A DNA stretch of 64,000 nucleotides from Thermococcus sibiricus MM 739 (GCF_000022545.1 NC_012883.1:1418276-1482275); one strand, 5' to 3'; shown: positions 8,604-18,705, numbered from the stretch's first letter. Numbers and translations are program-made. The notes: a model not told the origin generated them from the letters alone.

Positions 8604-8757
8604 TATCCCATTTGGGATTAGGTCACCCATCTCGCTCCGAAGAACAAGGCCTTCAAAAGAAAAATATTGAATAAACGAAAAATTGAAAGAGTTTCTATCC
8701 ATAACAGCTTCAAGATCAATTATAAAAGCATCTGACAGAGATGGTTAGAACAAAAAG

Positions 8758-9441
8758 CTAAAATATAATCTCCTCTTCCCATGCCCCAACGGAAACCTTT
8801 GATAATACCCTATCAAAGTCACTCTCACCTGTATATACAAATCCACAGGTATGACACTTTAAGTAACCGTCTTCAACACTCAACTCAGAAAAACAAACTG
8901 GACAGCGGTATTCGTTCCTCTCAAGGTCCCCAAATATCTCATCCCGCATAACCAGTATTTTTAGATCGTTCTCCCAATCTTCATGAACCATTCCCCAGTA
9001 GGGGGTGGAGATTGGGTAATAGTCTTCAAGTATCAGTGGGTTCACCCCTATGCTTCTAATTCCCGGAGGCAATTTCTGGGCCGGCTCAATAGAAACAACG
9101 AAATGATCATAAAATTCAAGGTATTGTGATCTTATACCCACTCCAGAGCCAATCCTCTTCTTAAACGGATAAACCTGAATAAAAAGTAAGTCATTTGCTG
9201 GTTCAAAATACGCTGAAATTCCTACATCGTTTTTCTTAAAGAAGTAGGTATAGTTATCACCAATCTCCTCCCCAACACGAGAGAATCCAAGTTTCTTCAT
9301 TGCCCTTTCAATGAAAGAAGGCTTTGGAATAGACTTACGAATAATCAGATGTTCACCTACCCAACCCGCCAGGGCCATAGAGTACCCCACATAAAACTGT
9401 TTCTGGATTCTAAGGTATGCAACACTTGGCACTAATTTCAT
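8758..9441 (-). CDS. Uncharacterised protein with C-terminal zinc ribbon
   Basis: I do not recognise the family by name. The first 170 residues form a mixed alpha/beta region with no catalytic motif I can identify. The C-terminal part holds C-P-V-C and C-H-T-C-G-F about 15 residues apart, a classic rubredoxin-like zinc ribbon, and then an acidic tail. Such an arrangement suits a nucleic-acid or protein-binding role but does not prove one. The internal ATG (MKLVPS) is my start choice. The upstream ribosome binding site is weak, so this is unsure. The gene lies next to the PolD large subunit gene in the same orientation, with 59 bases between them, and could be co-transcribed. Confidence 0.72.
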   Translation of the reverse strand: MKLVPSVAYLRIQKQFYVGYSMALAGWVGEHLIIRKSIPKPSFIERAMKKLGFSRVGEEIGDNYTYFFKKNDVGISAYFEPANDLLFIQVYPFKKRIGSGVGIRSQYLEFYDHFVVSIEPAQKLPPGIRSIGVNPLILEDYYPISTPYWGMVHEDWENDLKILVMRDEIFGDLERNEYRCPVCFSELSVEDGYLKCHTCGFVYTGESDFDRVLSKVSVGAWEEEIIF

Positions 9442-9509
9442 CACTATCAAAAAAGATAAGGTGATTTAACTATTTATCTTTTTTGTTTATGTGAAGAAAC
9501 ATTTGAGGG

Positions 9510-12500
9510 TTATGAGAAAAAGTCCTCCAAGTTAATAACTTTTTTAGACTGTTTCTTCTTTTTAGGCTTTTGAATTTCTTCTTTTTCACCTTTTTTCCTC
9601 TTAATCTGCCGCTCTTTTACTGATGACTGTTTTTTCTCGGTCTTTTTCCATTTACCATTTTCTTTAAGCTCATCAAGATACCCATTGCCCTTCACTGTCC
9701 TTCCAGTCCTTTCCGCTATCATCCTATCACATATATCCCTATGGTTTAGGGCAAGGAGGGTTCTCTGGGTTTCCGGGAAAACGTTCTGAAAGAGGCTTTT
9801 GATATCTTTCTCGGTAACACATATCCTTTGCCTTGTATAGTCAATTACATTGTATTTAGCTACAAGCATTTTTGCTGTAGGCAGATACTTTTCAATAGCC
9901 CCTTTTGAAACTGTTAACACGATTTTCCCGCCACACTTTGTGCATTTACCCCTTAAGGGCGGCCTTCTATATTTGGTGTTACATTTCACACATCTAAACT
10001 CCTGTCTTGTAAAACTTCTCAGGTTTCCTCTTAGATCGGGGACTATGTGTGAATTTATTATGGTCTCTGCAACGTGATGTTCATTCACGGCCCTTATTCT
10101 CTCAGCTAAGGCCAGTTGGTGGCTAACCTTATCCACCATATCTCCCAACTGCTTGTAAAGGCTCATTTTCGGGCCGAGTGCTATGTCATCGGTATCATGA
10201 GTGAACTTCAACCCCTCATACATCTCCGGCTTTCCTAAACGATCCTCAACTCTCTCAATGACTCCAACGACTTCCTTTGGTGACTTAAGCTCGTAGGTTG
10301 CCCTATAAAACTCTAAGGGATAGTATCTAACTACGTCCATATTATGGACTTCACTGTCAACTTCCCTGGGATCTAAACGGGTGGTAACCACCAAAGGAGC
10401 GTCCATTTTGCCTCCACGCTTTTCTGGGAGATAGTAGCGCGAGAAGTTGAGCAGGGCATCTAAGAGGAGCATTACAGAATCCTCATCGCCATCACATTGA
10501 TGTGTCACAATATTTTCATTTATTAGGACATTGTGGTAGTTTTTAGCATTTAATGAGAACACAAAGTCACCAGTCGGTTTGACGAATTCTATCTTTTTAA
10601 TAGTAATCTTGAGTGGTTTTGAATCTGATTCATCAATTACAACCATTATATCACTTTCTTTTACTTCAAAAGCTCTTTTCTTGAAGAATTTTCCATTTTC
10701 ATAAACGAGTACTGGATGATCTATAGTCGTCTCGAAACTCCTTCCAAGTTCAAGCTCGAACCGGATTAAGTGATCTGTAATAGGGGCCTTTATAACATCC
10801 TCGATATCTGTTAGGACAACTTTACCTGTCTCAGGATCAAAGGAATATACTTTAATGTCAGCCTTTGGTTTTTTCCTCACATAAACCATATTCTCATAGT
10901 GTTCATCTTCAAATAACTCATATAATTCCTTAAGCGTTATCCTCTGTGGAAATCCATCAATCTGCACCAATATCCTGGTTTCTCCCGGGAAGCAATTCCT
11001 CCTCTTTGCTGCGTGATAGTATGGGTGGGCATACCCCACAAGGGCATCAACAAAGCCAATAATTCTTCCAATAATTCCAGCTGAGGTGTGAGGGGCCAAA
11101 CCTATAACCAAATGACCAATAAGATCTTCCATTTTCTCAACGTTGTAGAACCTCGGCAGTCCATAAACTTTATCAAGGAGATCATCTACAAACTTTGCTA
11201 CTTTAACAAGATACCTGCCGGCTTCCTTTGAGAGTATTATATCCTGAACTTTGAGCTCAAGAATTTGGTCTCCACTTACAAGCGGCTTTCCTTCGAAGTC
11301 GTGAGTGTATCCCAGTTCCTTAAGTTTCTCTATACTGACTCCTATCTCTTTGGGTTTGAAGTGAGTTATTGGAGCATCTGTTGCATCAAACCTTATAGTG
11401 CCATCTTTGAAGACATAAACATCGTTCCTCGCCCTTAATATTCCCTTTTCGAGGGGTTCTGCTATCTTGTGGGCAGAACTCATACCCATTACGCCTTTGA
11501 GTTTATCAAGAGTGTAGATCCCAACATTTTGCATGGCACTGTTCAAGAGTTCAGAAGGGCTTATCCTTCTCCTCTTGTATGGTTTCATTTCGATGTCACA
11601 TTTCGGACATCTGGTGTCTAATATAGATTCAAAACCACACTTGGGACAGTGGTAGAGGAGTTTTGCTTCCTCTCCGCATTCAGGGCATGTTGGGAATATA
11701 TCCACGTGACCACAGCTGGTACACTTGAAATGTGCAATTTCAACATCAGATGTTTTCCCCTCTTGAGCAGCTTTGTAGATGTCTCTTGAATTGCCTCCGG
11801 CCAAACCAATGGGGAAAAGAACATGAACAGGAGGCTTCATTTTTCTTTCTTTTGCCTTTTCGGGCCTTCCCATTCTACTCCCAATCCAACTTATTCCCCT
11901 ATCCCTTAACTTAATATCACTTATCTCATTTATGAGGTCAATAGGGGTGTGGAATTCTTTAAACTCAATCTTCTTCTCCAGGTTAGCTAGGGGGGTTAAA
12001 ACGGCAGCAGCCCAGGGATAATCTACAATCACGGTATCTCCTTCTATAATATGTTCAACTCCAAGGAGTTCCAAATAACGTTTTGCACCCCCTAATGTCT
12101 CCAGACTTATTTCAAGTCTCTTTGCATATCTAAAGCCCCTGTACTCACCCCACTCAATTGTGGCATTCACAAGAGCATTCTGAAGTTTTATGAGCTCTTC
12201 TACTGTGAGAGTATTCCAATACAAAGTATAGTACGGATGAAGAGGTATTTTTAGTATATTTGATAGGTGAAGGGCCTCTTCAATAGTAGGCTTAGTTACA
12301 AGAGGATCATAAAGGAGCTTTGCTAGGGTTTCCGGCTCAATATCCAAATAATCAGCGGCTTCCTCCACAGAATCCCTCTCATTTTCCTGAAATGGCCTCA
12401 ATTCAAGTTCATAAACATCATTGACAGTCTCTACAAGCTCCTGAATCCACCATTCTTCCACATAGTTGGCCGGCAGAAGCGTTTGATTGTTCTCAACGAA

Positions 12501-13838
12501 ATCTCCAAACGCTATTAAAGCATCCCCCAAGTATAATATCTCCTCTACTCGGTCTTTAAGCTCAAGGGCCTTGTGATAATCATCAACCCTCACAACACTC
12601 CCATCTTTCAACTTAACTATAGGGCCCTCAATTGTACTTGCAGGTGTAACGATACATCCTTTTCCAGGCCTTTCCGTTTTCATTTGAGTTCCCACTGCCA
12701 AGAACTCGTCCACCATTATCATAACCGCAGGATTTATTGACCATGTTGCAAACCCGCTAACCCTGCTCCTTCCATAGCGAAGTCTAAATCCCCCATTGGT
12801 GGAGGGTTCCGCAAATAACGGTCTTCCCCCAATAATCTCTTTTGTATACTTTGCATTCGGGGATATGGTCGCCTTAAGCTTTTCATAGAGTTCATGATAA
12901 AAGCCTTTTTTGATTTTTGTTGTTTCTCCTACAGCTGTTTCAGTTTTACTCTCCTCCAATGCTTTTTCTTCCTTTTCATCACTCTTACCTTTCTCTTTGG
13001 CCTCAACAAATTCTTTTAACCATTCCCAACCATCTATCCCCATTTTGTCAATGTACTTAACTAGCTTGTTCGCTTTCTGTAGAACACCCTCGGCAATTAC
13101 TAAAATTGCTCCGCCTCTCAGATAATTTGTTTCTACTCCCGGAACATTTCTATGACTAACCTCAACATTGTCCGTAGTTTCTCCCGTAATCTCTATTGGT
13201 ATATTTCTAACAGCTAAACGAACCTCATCTGGAGAAGGATAATATTGGAGTCTGGTAACCGCCCTGTGATAAAGATCAATCTCCTCTACATACCTTTCTA
13301 CATGCTCCTCTGTGAGTTTGAACCTATCCAAACCAAGTTTTTTCCTTACATAATCTCCAACAAGAACACTAAGGGCCTGAGCAGTGCCACCACTACTTCT
13401 GATAGGGCCTGCATAATAAACAGCTAGATAATTCGTGCCATCCTCATTTTTCTTTATTTTAACGTCAGCTATTCCTTCCAAGGGGGCAGAAACAATACCC
13501 TCTGTAAGAATGGCTAAAGCTGTTCTAACACATTGATCAGCGAGCTGTTCTTTGTTTTCAAACTTCTTAAACTTTCCTTCTATTATCTCATCAACGACTT
13601 TGAGGGCAGCAAGTTCTTTACCGTATTCTTTTACAAGAGATCTAATTCTTTCAGCAACACCTTTGGGGCCCACAAGACTCTCAACTCTTCCAGCCATATC
13701 TGTTGCTTGAGGAACTTCAATTTCTTGTGTGGGATCTTTCCCCTGAGAACGAGCCTTTTCAGCTATTTCGTACGCTTTATCAATCTCTCTCTGCAAGAAT
13801 TCAAAATATTTTTTCATTTCTTCACTGTAAATTTCCAT
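9510..13838 (-). CDS. polC: DNA polymerase D large subunit DP2, with intein
   Basis: Catalytic subunit of the euryarchaeal replicative family-D polymerase, which extends primers with the small exonuclease subunit encoded just upstream. Of the 1442 codons, 166 belong to an intein, leaving a 1276-residue mature protein, close to the usual 1260-1270. The catalytic aspartates lie in the QCDGDEDS motif created by splicing. Two cysteine clusters are visible: CTSCGHVDIFPTCPECG with CPKCGF and CPKCDI near residues 705-750, and FRCVKCNTKYRRPPLRGKC near 1290. The C-terminal tail is lysine-rich and ends with a short NLEDFF peptide resembling a PCNA-interacting motif. It follows the DP1 gene by 11 bases, in one operon with orc1/cdc6. 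Confidence 0.97.
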   Translation of the reverse strand: MEIYSEEMKKYFEFLQREIDKAYEIAEKARSQGKDPTQEIEVPQATDMAGRVESLVGPKGVAERIRSLVKEYGKELAALKVVDEIIEGKFKKFENKEQLADQCVRTALAILTEGIVSAPLEGIADVKIKKNEDGTNYLAVYYAGPIRSSGGTAQALSVLVGDYVRKKLGLDRFKLTEEHVERYVEEIDLYHRAVTRLQYYPSPDEVRLAVRNIPIEITGETTDNVEVSHRNVPGVETNYLRGGAILVIAEGVLQKANKLVKYIDKMGIDGWEWLKEFVEAKEKGKSDEKEEKALEESKTETAVGETTKIKKGFYHELYEKLKATISPNAKYTKEIIGGRPLFAEPSTNGGFRLRYGRSRVSGFATWSINPAVMIMVDEFLAVGTQMKTERPGKGCIVTPASTIEGPIVKLKDGSVVRVDDYHKALELKDRVEEILYLGDALIAFGDFVENNQTLLPANYVEEWWIQELVETVNDVYELELRPFQENERDSVEEAADYLDIEPETLAKLLYDPLVTKPTIEEALHLSNILKIPLHPYYTLYWNTLTVEELIKLQNALVNATIEWGEYRGFRYAKRLEISLETLGGAKRYLELLGVEHIIEGDTVIVDYPWAAAVLTPLANLEKKIEFKEFHTPIDLINEISDIKLRDRGISWIGSRMGRPEKAKERKMKPPVHVLFPIGLAGGNSRDIYKAAQEGKTSDVEIAHFKCTSCGHVDIFPTCPECGEEAKLLYHCPKCGFESILDTRCPKCDIEMKPYKRRRISPSELLNSAMQNVGIYTLDKLKGVMGMSSAHKIAEPLEKGILRARNDVYVFKDGTIRFDATDAPITHFKPKEIGVSIEKLKELGYTHDFEGKPLVSGDQILELKVQDIILSKEAGRYLVKVAKFVDDLLDKVYGLPRFYNVEKMEDLIGHLVIGLAPHTSAGIIGRIIGFVDALVGYAHPYYHAAKRRNCFPGETRILVQIDGFPQRITLKELYELFEDEHYENMVYVRKKPKADIKVYSFDPETGKVVLTDIEDVIKAPITDHLIRFELELGRSFETTIDHPVLVYENGKFFKKRAFEVKESDIMVVIDESDSKPLKITIKKIEFVKPTGDFVFSLNAKNYHNVLINENIVTHQCDGDEDSVMLLLDALLNFSRYYLPEKRGGKMDAPLVVTTRLDPREVDSEVHNMDVVRYYPLEFYRATYELKSPKEVVGVIERVEDRLGKPEMYEGLKFTHDTDDIALGPKMSLYKQLGDMVDKVSHQLALAERIRAVNEHHVAETIINSHIVPDLRGNLRSFTRQEFRCVKCNTKYRRPPLRGKCTKCGGKIVLTVSKGAIEKYLPTAKMLVAKYNVIDYTRQRICVTEKDIKSLFQNVFPETQRTLLALNHRDICDRMIAERTGRTVKGNGYLDELKENGKWKKTEKKQSSVKERQIKRKKGEKEEIQKPKKKKQSKKVINLEDFFS
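10497..10994 (-). mobile_element. Mini-intein in PolD large subunit
   Basis: In-frame insertion of exactly 166 codons at residues 949-1114 of the precursor, between AAKRRN and CDGDEDS in the polymerase active site. It begins CFPGETRILV (block A), has TTIDHPV (block B with the TxxH histidine), and ends NENIVTHQ followed by the extein Cys. There is no LAGLIDADG endonuclease between blocks B and F, so it is a mini-intein. The last residue is Gln, not the usual Asn, as known for Pyrococcus PolII inteins. Confidence 0.95.
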
Positions 13839-13849
13839 GTTATTTCACC

Positions 13850-15832
13850 TCAAACGTCACACCATTTTGTAAAATCAACTATCATCCTCAGTTTAGCAGT
13901 CTCTACATCTATAATTGGAACTTTTGCTGGTGTAGGAACTATGTTAACCATTTTCTGGAATTCAGTCTGGGCTTGCCATGTACCAGAATTTATTAAAAAA
14001 ACACCCCTATAGATCTGATAATCAAGAACATGAACGTGGCCCATCTGTACTAAATCGGGAACGCTTTCGATTACAAGCAGATCTTCAGAATCTGGGGCTA
14101 TAGGGACTTTTCCTCCAAAAGTAGGTGCAACATGCCTAAGCTTTAAAAGTTCCACCATGGGCTTTACCGGCTGATGGTGACTCATGTTAGGAACATAGCT
14201 AACTACATCTTCTATCCCCCTACCATGGACGATTAAAAATTCTCTACCATGAAGGTCAATTACAGCAGGGTTGCTTATTATAACGGCGTTCTTTAACTCA
14301 TAGAGGGGTTTGGCATAATCCCTATAAAATTCCGGTTGGGGCAAAGCCATTCTTGCAGCATCGTGGTTTCCAGGACCAATAAACATGGTTATATGGTCGG
14401 GAACATTTGAGAGAAGATTTGCAAGGGCCTCATACTGATCAAAAATGTCCGGAATACTGAGTTCATTATATTGGCCCGGATATATACCAATTCCATCAAC
14501 AACATCTCCAGCAATTATGAGATATTTTATTCTGCTAACAATTTCCTCCTCAGCTTTACTGTTTACATGACCATTGAGCCATTCTATGAACTTCATAAAT
14601 GCCTTCTCACAGAACTTATCGCTCCCTACGTGAATATCACTTATCAAAGCGGCGTACACCTTCTCCTCAAGTGGTGGCTTTTCTTTTTTGTAGAGGGGAA
14701 CATCTGGAAGATATATTCTGTCTGCAAAAAAGATCCCTCTCTTTGAATATCTCCCCCTAAACGCAACGACACTGTCAGGCATTATTTCAAATGCCTTTTT
14801 GTAATCTTCCCTGTCCCTTCCGATAAACACCTTCATTATCCCGCTGTTATCTTCCACCTCAAACATATAACCATTCCTAGTCTCCCTTTTGGAGTTTACA
14901 AGGCCAATTATCGTTATATCGCCTTCCGGGTTAATATAACTAAGCTTCCCAATGTCAATAACCCCAGAGACCTCGGGATTTTCCCGGAGGATCTTTCTCA
15001 TCTTTTTCAACCTGCTTTTGAAATAATTCTCGTAGACTTTTACTATAATCTCCCCTTCTTTGGTAGTACTACTTCTTGCCTTTGGGGGGGTAACCTTAAC
15101 ATTCCTAACATCGAATTTGATATTATACTTCGACTCTATAGACTTTGCAATAAACTCAAAGCCCTCTTTTGGAGTAACTTTAAAATCAGCATAAACAGAA
15201 TAAGTCTTTTTCTCCTCCGGGATCTCTTCCTCCTCAGCAACTATAGGAACCCCATACTCCTCAAAAATAATTTTCCTTTCCACTTCCCCATCCTCACCAT
15301 TTTCTTCTTCACTGCTTTCACTCTCAAAGTTCTCTATAATTTCCTCTTGAGGAGCTTCAATAGGTTCTTCAACTTCTGGTGGGACTCCTTCAGGTATTTC
15401 CAAACTTTCTTCCTCTCCAATCTCCTCAAGAACCTGTGCTTTTTCCACAACTTCGGTTTCTTCAGAAATGGTTGAAGTTTTAGATGATTCTTCAACGCTT
15501 TCTTCCACTATCTCAGTGGCTGTTTCAACTGCACCAACAGTGCCTGAGGTTTCTAGGGCCCTTTGTTCAGCTTCCTCTGTAATTCCCTCTGCTTTCTCAC
15601 TCTTCTCTACAAACAAAAACTTTTCTAAATGATTGGGTTGAGATATAATACCTTTGGATTTTAAAAATTCCTCAGCTGTAATCTGATCAATTACAAACGT
15701 TCCTCTTGCTTTTGCAAATTTAATTAGCTCCGGAAGAGCAAAATCCTTATTATAGTGCTCCGATAAAAGAAAATATGCTGGGGGAGTTATTAGGTAATTG
15801 TTTGATATTAACCCCCTCACCAGTTCATCCAT
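13850..15832 (-). CDS. polB: DNA polymerase D small subunit DP1 (3'-5' exonuclease)
   Basis: Proofreading and scaffold subunit of PolD. After an N-terminal domain (about residues 1-75) comes a long acidic, Glu-rich low-complexity linker (about 75-215), an OB-fold region (about 270-370), and an Mre11-like calcineurin phosphoesterase domain. Metal-binding motifs seen are ISDIHVGSD near 394, AGDVVDG near 443, GPGNHDAAR near 488, IVHGRG near 545 and MGHVHVL near 608. At 660 residues it is somewhat longer than its relatives, mainly because of the acidic linker. Its start overlaps the orc1/cdc6 stop by 8 bases, so the two are translationally coupled, and DP2 follows directly. Confidence 0.96.
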   Translation of the reverse strand: MDELVRGLISNNYLITPPAYFLLSEHYNKDFALPELIKFAKARGTFVIDQITAEEFLKSKGIISQPNHLEKFLFVEKSEKAEGITEEAEQRALETSGTVGAVETATEIVEESVEESSKTSTISEETEVVEKAQVLEEIGEEESLEIPEGVPPEVEEPIEAPQEEIIENFESESSEEENGEDGEVERKIIFEEYGVPIVAEEEEIPEEKKTYSVYADFKVTPKEGFEFIAKSIESKYNIKFDVRNVKVTPPKARSSTTKEGEIIVKVYENYFKSRLKKMRKILRENPEVSGVIDIGKLSYINPEGDITIIGLVNSKRETRNGYMFEVEDNSGIMKVFIGRDREDYKKAFEIMPDSVVAFRGRYSKRGIFFADRIYLPDVPLYKKEKPPLEEKVYAALISDIHVGSDKFCEKAFMKFIEWLNGHVNSKAEEEIVSRIKYLIIAGDVVDGIGIYPGQYNELSIPDIFDQYEALANLLSNVPDHITMFIGPGNHDAARMALPQPEFYRDYAKPLYELKNAVIISNPAVIDLHGREFLIVHGRGIEDVVSYVPNMSHHQPVKPMVELLKLRHVAPTFGGKVPIAPDSEDLLVIESVPDLVQMGHVHVLDYQIYRGVFLINSGTWQAQTEFQKMVNIVPTPAKVPIIDVETAKLRMIVDFTKWCDV

Positions 15833-17087
15833 AAAACAACCTCCTCTGGTTGAGCATGCTCACTGAAATTAATGGCCTCAATGTTTCTTCAAAGCGGTAT
15901 ATGTTTTTAACTTTATAGGGTGTTATATTAAGCCTTATTTCTTTTGTCCTTCCATAGCGACCCTTACTCACAACTTTGGCATTTACTATACCTAACATGT
16001 CAAGTTCATTTATCAAATCACTTATTCTTCTCTGAGTTAGGGGTTCCAAATCTAAATATTCACAAAGCTCCCTGTAAATGGAATAGACATCCCCGGTATT
16101 CGCTGGCAACTCTCCATTCTCATCAAGTAAGACTATTGCATACAAAAGGATTTTCGAATGCAGGGGCAGGGTTTTTATAACTTCCTCCATAGTATCCTGT
16201 TCTATTTTCTCCTGGGCCTTCCATACATGTTTTTCTGTAACTTTGGGAGACATTTCTCTCTCTGCTATCTCTCCACTGACTCTGAGGAGATCAAGAGCCC
16301 TTCTTGCATCTCCATGCTCTCTGGCAGCCAAAGCTGAACAAAGTGGAACAACAGCATCATCTAAAACTCCATCATAAAAGGCCTCTTGGGCCCTTTGCAT
16401 CAAGATATCTCTCAGCTGGTTGGCATCATACGGTGGGAACACTACCTCCTCCTCACTTAAACTTGATAACACCCTTGGATCTAGATATTCCTTAAATCGT
16501 AGATCGTTAGATATTCCTATAATGCTTACCTTCGCGTTTTTAAGTTCTGTATTTATTCTTGTAAGACTGTAAAGGACATCATCGCCACTTTTTTTAACAA
16601 GCTTATCTATTTCGTCCAGAACTATTATCAAAAAGCGTTCTTTCATATCCACAGCTTTCTTTAGCTGCGCATAAACCTCATCAGTGGGCCACCCAACAAG
16701 TGGGACTTCTACCCCGCTTTCTTCTCTGAAATAATTGACTATATTGGCCAGCACTCTATACTGAGTGTCTATTATCTCACAGTTGAGATAAATGACATCC
16801 ACAGGTATATCATATTTTTGAGAGATTTTTATCAAATCCTCTGTTACATACCTCACAGTAACCGTCTTTCCAGTTCCCGTCTTGCCATATACAAAGATGT
16901 TGGAGGGGGTTTCTCCCCTTAAAACTGGAACTAGAATATGCACAAGGGTCTCTACTTGTTCTCGTCTGTGCGGGAGCTCTTTAGGAGTATAACTATGTCT
17001 CAATACGTCTTTGTTCTTGAATATTCTCTCATTATTCATGTACTTTTCAAAAAGTGAATTAAGATCAGTTTGTCCCTCTTGCAGCAT
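15825..17087 (-). CDS. cdc6: Orc1/Cdc6 replication initiator
   Basis: AAA+ initiator that binds origin recognition boxes and loads MCM helicase. The Walker A motif reads VYGKTGTGKTVT near residue 66, and Walker B is LIIVLDEIDKL near 155. Sensor 1 (GISNDLRF) and sensor 2 (GDARRALDLLR) follow. A C-terminal winged helix (about 330-420) with ITPYKVKNIYRFEETL supplies origin DNA contacts. The length of 420 residues is standard for Thermococcales, which have one such gene. A GGAGGG ribosome binding site stands 5 bases before the ATG. It heads the operon with both PolD subunits, and its upstream gap holds origin-like repeats, suggesting autoregulated initiation. Confidence 0.97.
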   Translation of the reverse strand: MLQEGQTDLNSLFEKYMNNERIFKNKDVLRHSYTPKELPHRREQVETLVHILVPVLRGETPSNIFVYGKTGTGKTVTVRYVTEDLIKISQKYDIPVDVIYLNCEIIDTQYRVLANIVNYFREESGVEVPLVGWPTDEVYAQLKKAVDMKERFLIIVLDEIDKLVKKSGDDVLYSLTRINTELKNAKVSIIGISNDLRFKEYLDPRVLSSLSEEEVVFPPYDANQLRDILMQRAQEAFYDGVLDDAVVPLCSALAAREHGDARRALDLLRVSGEIAEREMSPKVTEKHVWKAQEKIEQDTMEEVIKTLPLHSKILLYAIVLLDENGELPANTGDVYSIYRELCEYLDLEPLTQRRISDLINELDMLGIVNAKVVSKGRYGRTKEIRLNITPYKVKNIYRFEETLRPLISVSMLNQRRLFYG

Positions 17088-17379
17088 TTTCGTCCCTCCA
17101 TTGGAAATCTGTTGGTATTTATCAATTTGACCTAGTTTTATTGTTTACATAATTATTATAGTACATTTAGTGCATTTTTATAACTCCTGTCGCACATTTT
17201 ATCTTTATGATTTTAACATCTTTTAAAAAGATTTCCATCGGAAGCAGTTGATCCAGTGGAAATGCATTCTGTAAATTATGAGAAAGAGTATATATGCTTT
17301 GTTGAGCAGATTTATGATTAAAATCGAAGGGGTCTTTAAAAGAGTTTAGACTTCAAAAAGAGTTAAAAATAAAGAAGGA
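17088..17379. other. Candidate replication origin (oriC) next to cdc6
   Basis: A 292-base AT-rich gap contains three dyads resembling mini origin recognition boxes: TCCATTGGAA (17097-17106), TCCATCGGAA (17234-17243) and TCCAGTGGAA (17252-17261). The last sits in GTTGATCCAGTGGAAATG and is the best match to the archaeal ORB core. Between the first and second lies an AT-rich stretch (about 17130-17230) that could serve as unwinding element. In Pyrococcus the single origin lies beside cdc6, which supports the call. Confidence 0.62.
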
Positions 17380-18705
17380 TCACTGAAGCATCCCTTCGAG
17401 TTTTCTGACATATTCAGTGCTTCTTTTTATGTCTGAGAAATAACCCTCTGCTTTTTCTATATGTTCTCTCTTGACTTCCCCACCAGTAGCTAAGACACTG
17501 GCCGGAGCCAAGAGCTGAACCGCATATCTTAAACTTGTTTTTTCTCCCAATTCAGCAATATAATCTATTGCATCCTCTGAAATCTCTATTCCCTCCTCTA
17601 TGGCCCTTATTTTCACAATTTCCTTAATCTCTTCTCTCTTATATGGTTCCGTGTTTATTATTAGTAATCTATCTAGCATATCTATTGGGATTCCATGCGG
17701 AGCCTCTAAATCTGTTCCCCTTATTTTTGTAACTCCTCTGTTAGTTGCCAATATTAGAATGGGAGACAATTCATTCTCCATTGCTCTAGCCAGGAATGAA
17801 AAAGCCTCAATGTCAAGCATATGACATTCATCTATAAAGAGAACTCCGGGGACAAGTACAGCCTTACCTTCTTCTACCCATTGCTTTACAGTTTCATCAA
17901 CTTTTTCCCTTATTTCATCTGTTATCTCCAGTCCTCCACCAAAGAATACACTAAATATCCCTCCTGCACGGCTATTTACTAGGTCTAAATCAGATAGACT
18001 AACAGTGTAAGTGAATTCTTTTATCTTGAGAACTGGGCCACTGGGCACTTCTACAACCTTCTTAAAGAATAAACCTTCTTCCCCCTTCGTTGTCCCTAAT
18101 TTTGAGACCCTTCCAGTTTCGGCATCAAGCTGGACTACATCCCCCTCTTCAATTCCCATCTCCAAAAGCTGGTACGCTATCTCTCTACCTGCCCTAATAG
18201 TCTTTTCATCATCTTTTGTCTTGAGCGTTATTGTTACAGATTCGGGAACTTCTACATAGGGGTTGAAGGGATGCTTGGTCTTATTAATTTGAATCCTCTC
18301 TACTTTCCCCTCATAAACTCGCCTTTCCTCACTTATTCTAACACCGATTGCTCTCCTCAAAGCTTGTTTTAGAAATTCTGTTTTCTTAATCTCTGCAGAG
18401 TAGATCTCACTTCCCGAAATTTGAACAAATGGAACATCCTCCCCAAGTTCCTTTGCAATTCCCATTGCAATTGCAGTTTTTCCACTACCCGTCGGGCCCA
18501 CCAATAAAATTCCCTTACCCGCTAACTTCCCTTTTTTTATCAGTTTGACTGCAATTCCTGCAGCTTCTCTAGCCTTCGTTTGCCCGACCATGCCATCTGC
18601 TACAAACTTTGCTTTCCCATTTTCATCTAAACCAAGCCCACGTATGTGAGAATGGCTTCCTATCCTTTCAAATCTGCGGGCTGCAACTTCCTCGATCAAC
18701 GGCAT
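17380..18705 (-). CDS. TIP49/RuvB-like AAA+ ATPase
   Basis: Archaeal homologue of the eukaryotic RuvBL1/RuvBL2 (Rvb) helicase-like ATPases, which form hexameric rings in chromatin remodelling, snoRNP assembly and repair. Visible are HSHIRGLGLDE near the N-terminus, Walker A LLVGPTGSGKTAIA near residue 70, an OB-fold insertion (about 125-240) characteristic of TIP49, Walker B GVLFIDECHMLD near 290, sensor 1 LATNRG and the LLIINTEPY region. The length of 441 residues fits. Archaeal functions are poorly known. Its proximity to gar1 (divergent, 244 bases away) is notable because RuvBL proteins assist box H/ACA RNP assembly in eukaryotes. Confidence 0.93.
   Translation of the reverse strand: MPLIEEVAARRFERIGSHSHIRGLGLDENGKAKFVADGMVGQTKAREAAGIAVKLIKKGKLAGKGILLVGPTGSGKTAIAMGIAKELGEDVPFVQISGSEIYSAEIKKTEFLKQALRRAIGVRISEERRVYEGKVERIQINKTKHPFNPYVEVPESVTITLKTKDDEKTIRAGREIAYQLLEMGIEEGDVVQLDAETGRVSKLGTTKGEEGLFFKKVVEVPSGPVLKIKEFTYTVSLSDLDLVNSRAGGIFSVFFGGGLEITDEIREKVDETVKQWVEEGKAVLVPGVLFIDECHMLDIEAFSFLARAMENELSPILILATNRGVTKIRGTDLEAPHGIPIDMLDRLLIINTEPYKREEIKEIVKIRAIEEGIEISEDAIDYIAELGEKTSLRYAVQLLAPASVLATGGEVKREHIEKAEGYFSDIKRSTEYVRKLEGMLQ

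Noticed and set aside
8415-8702. Long N-terminal extension of the HAD protein
   Set aside because: It would be translated through the tRNA-Gln gene and its promoter. A good ribosome binding site supports the internal start at 8414.
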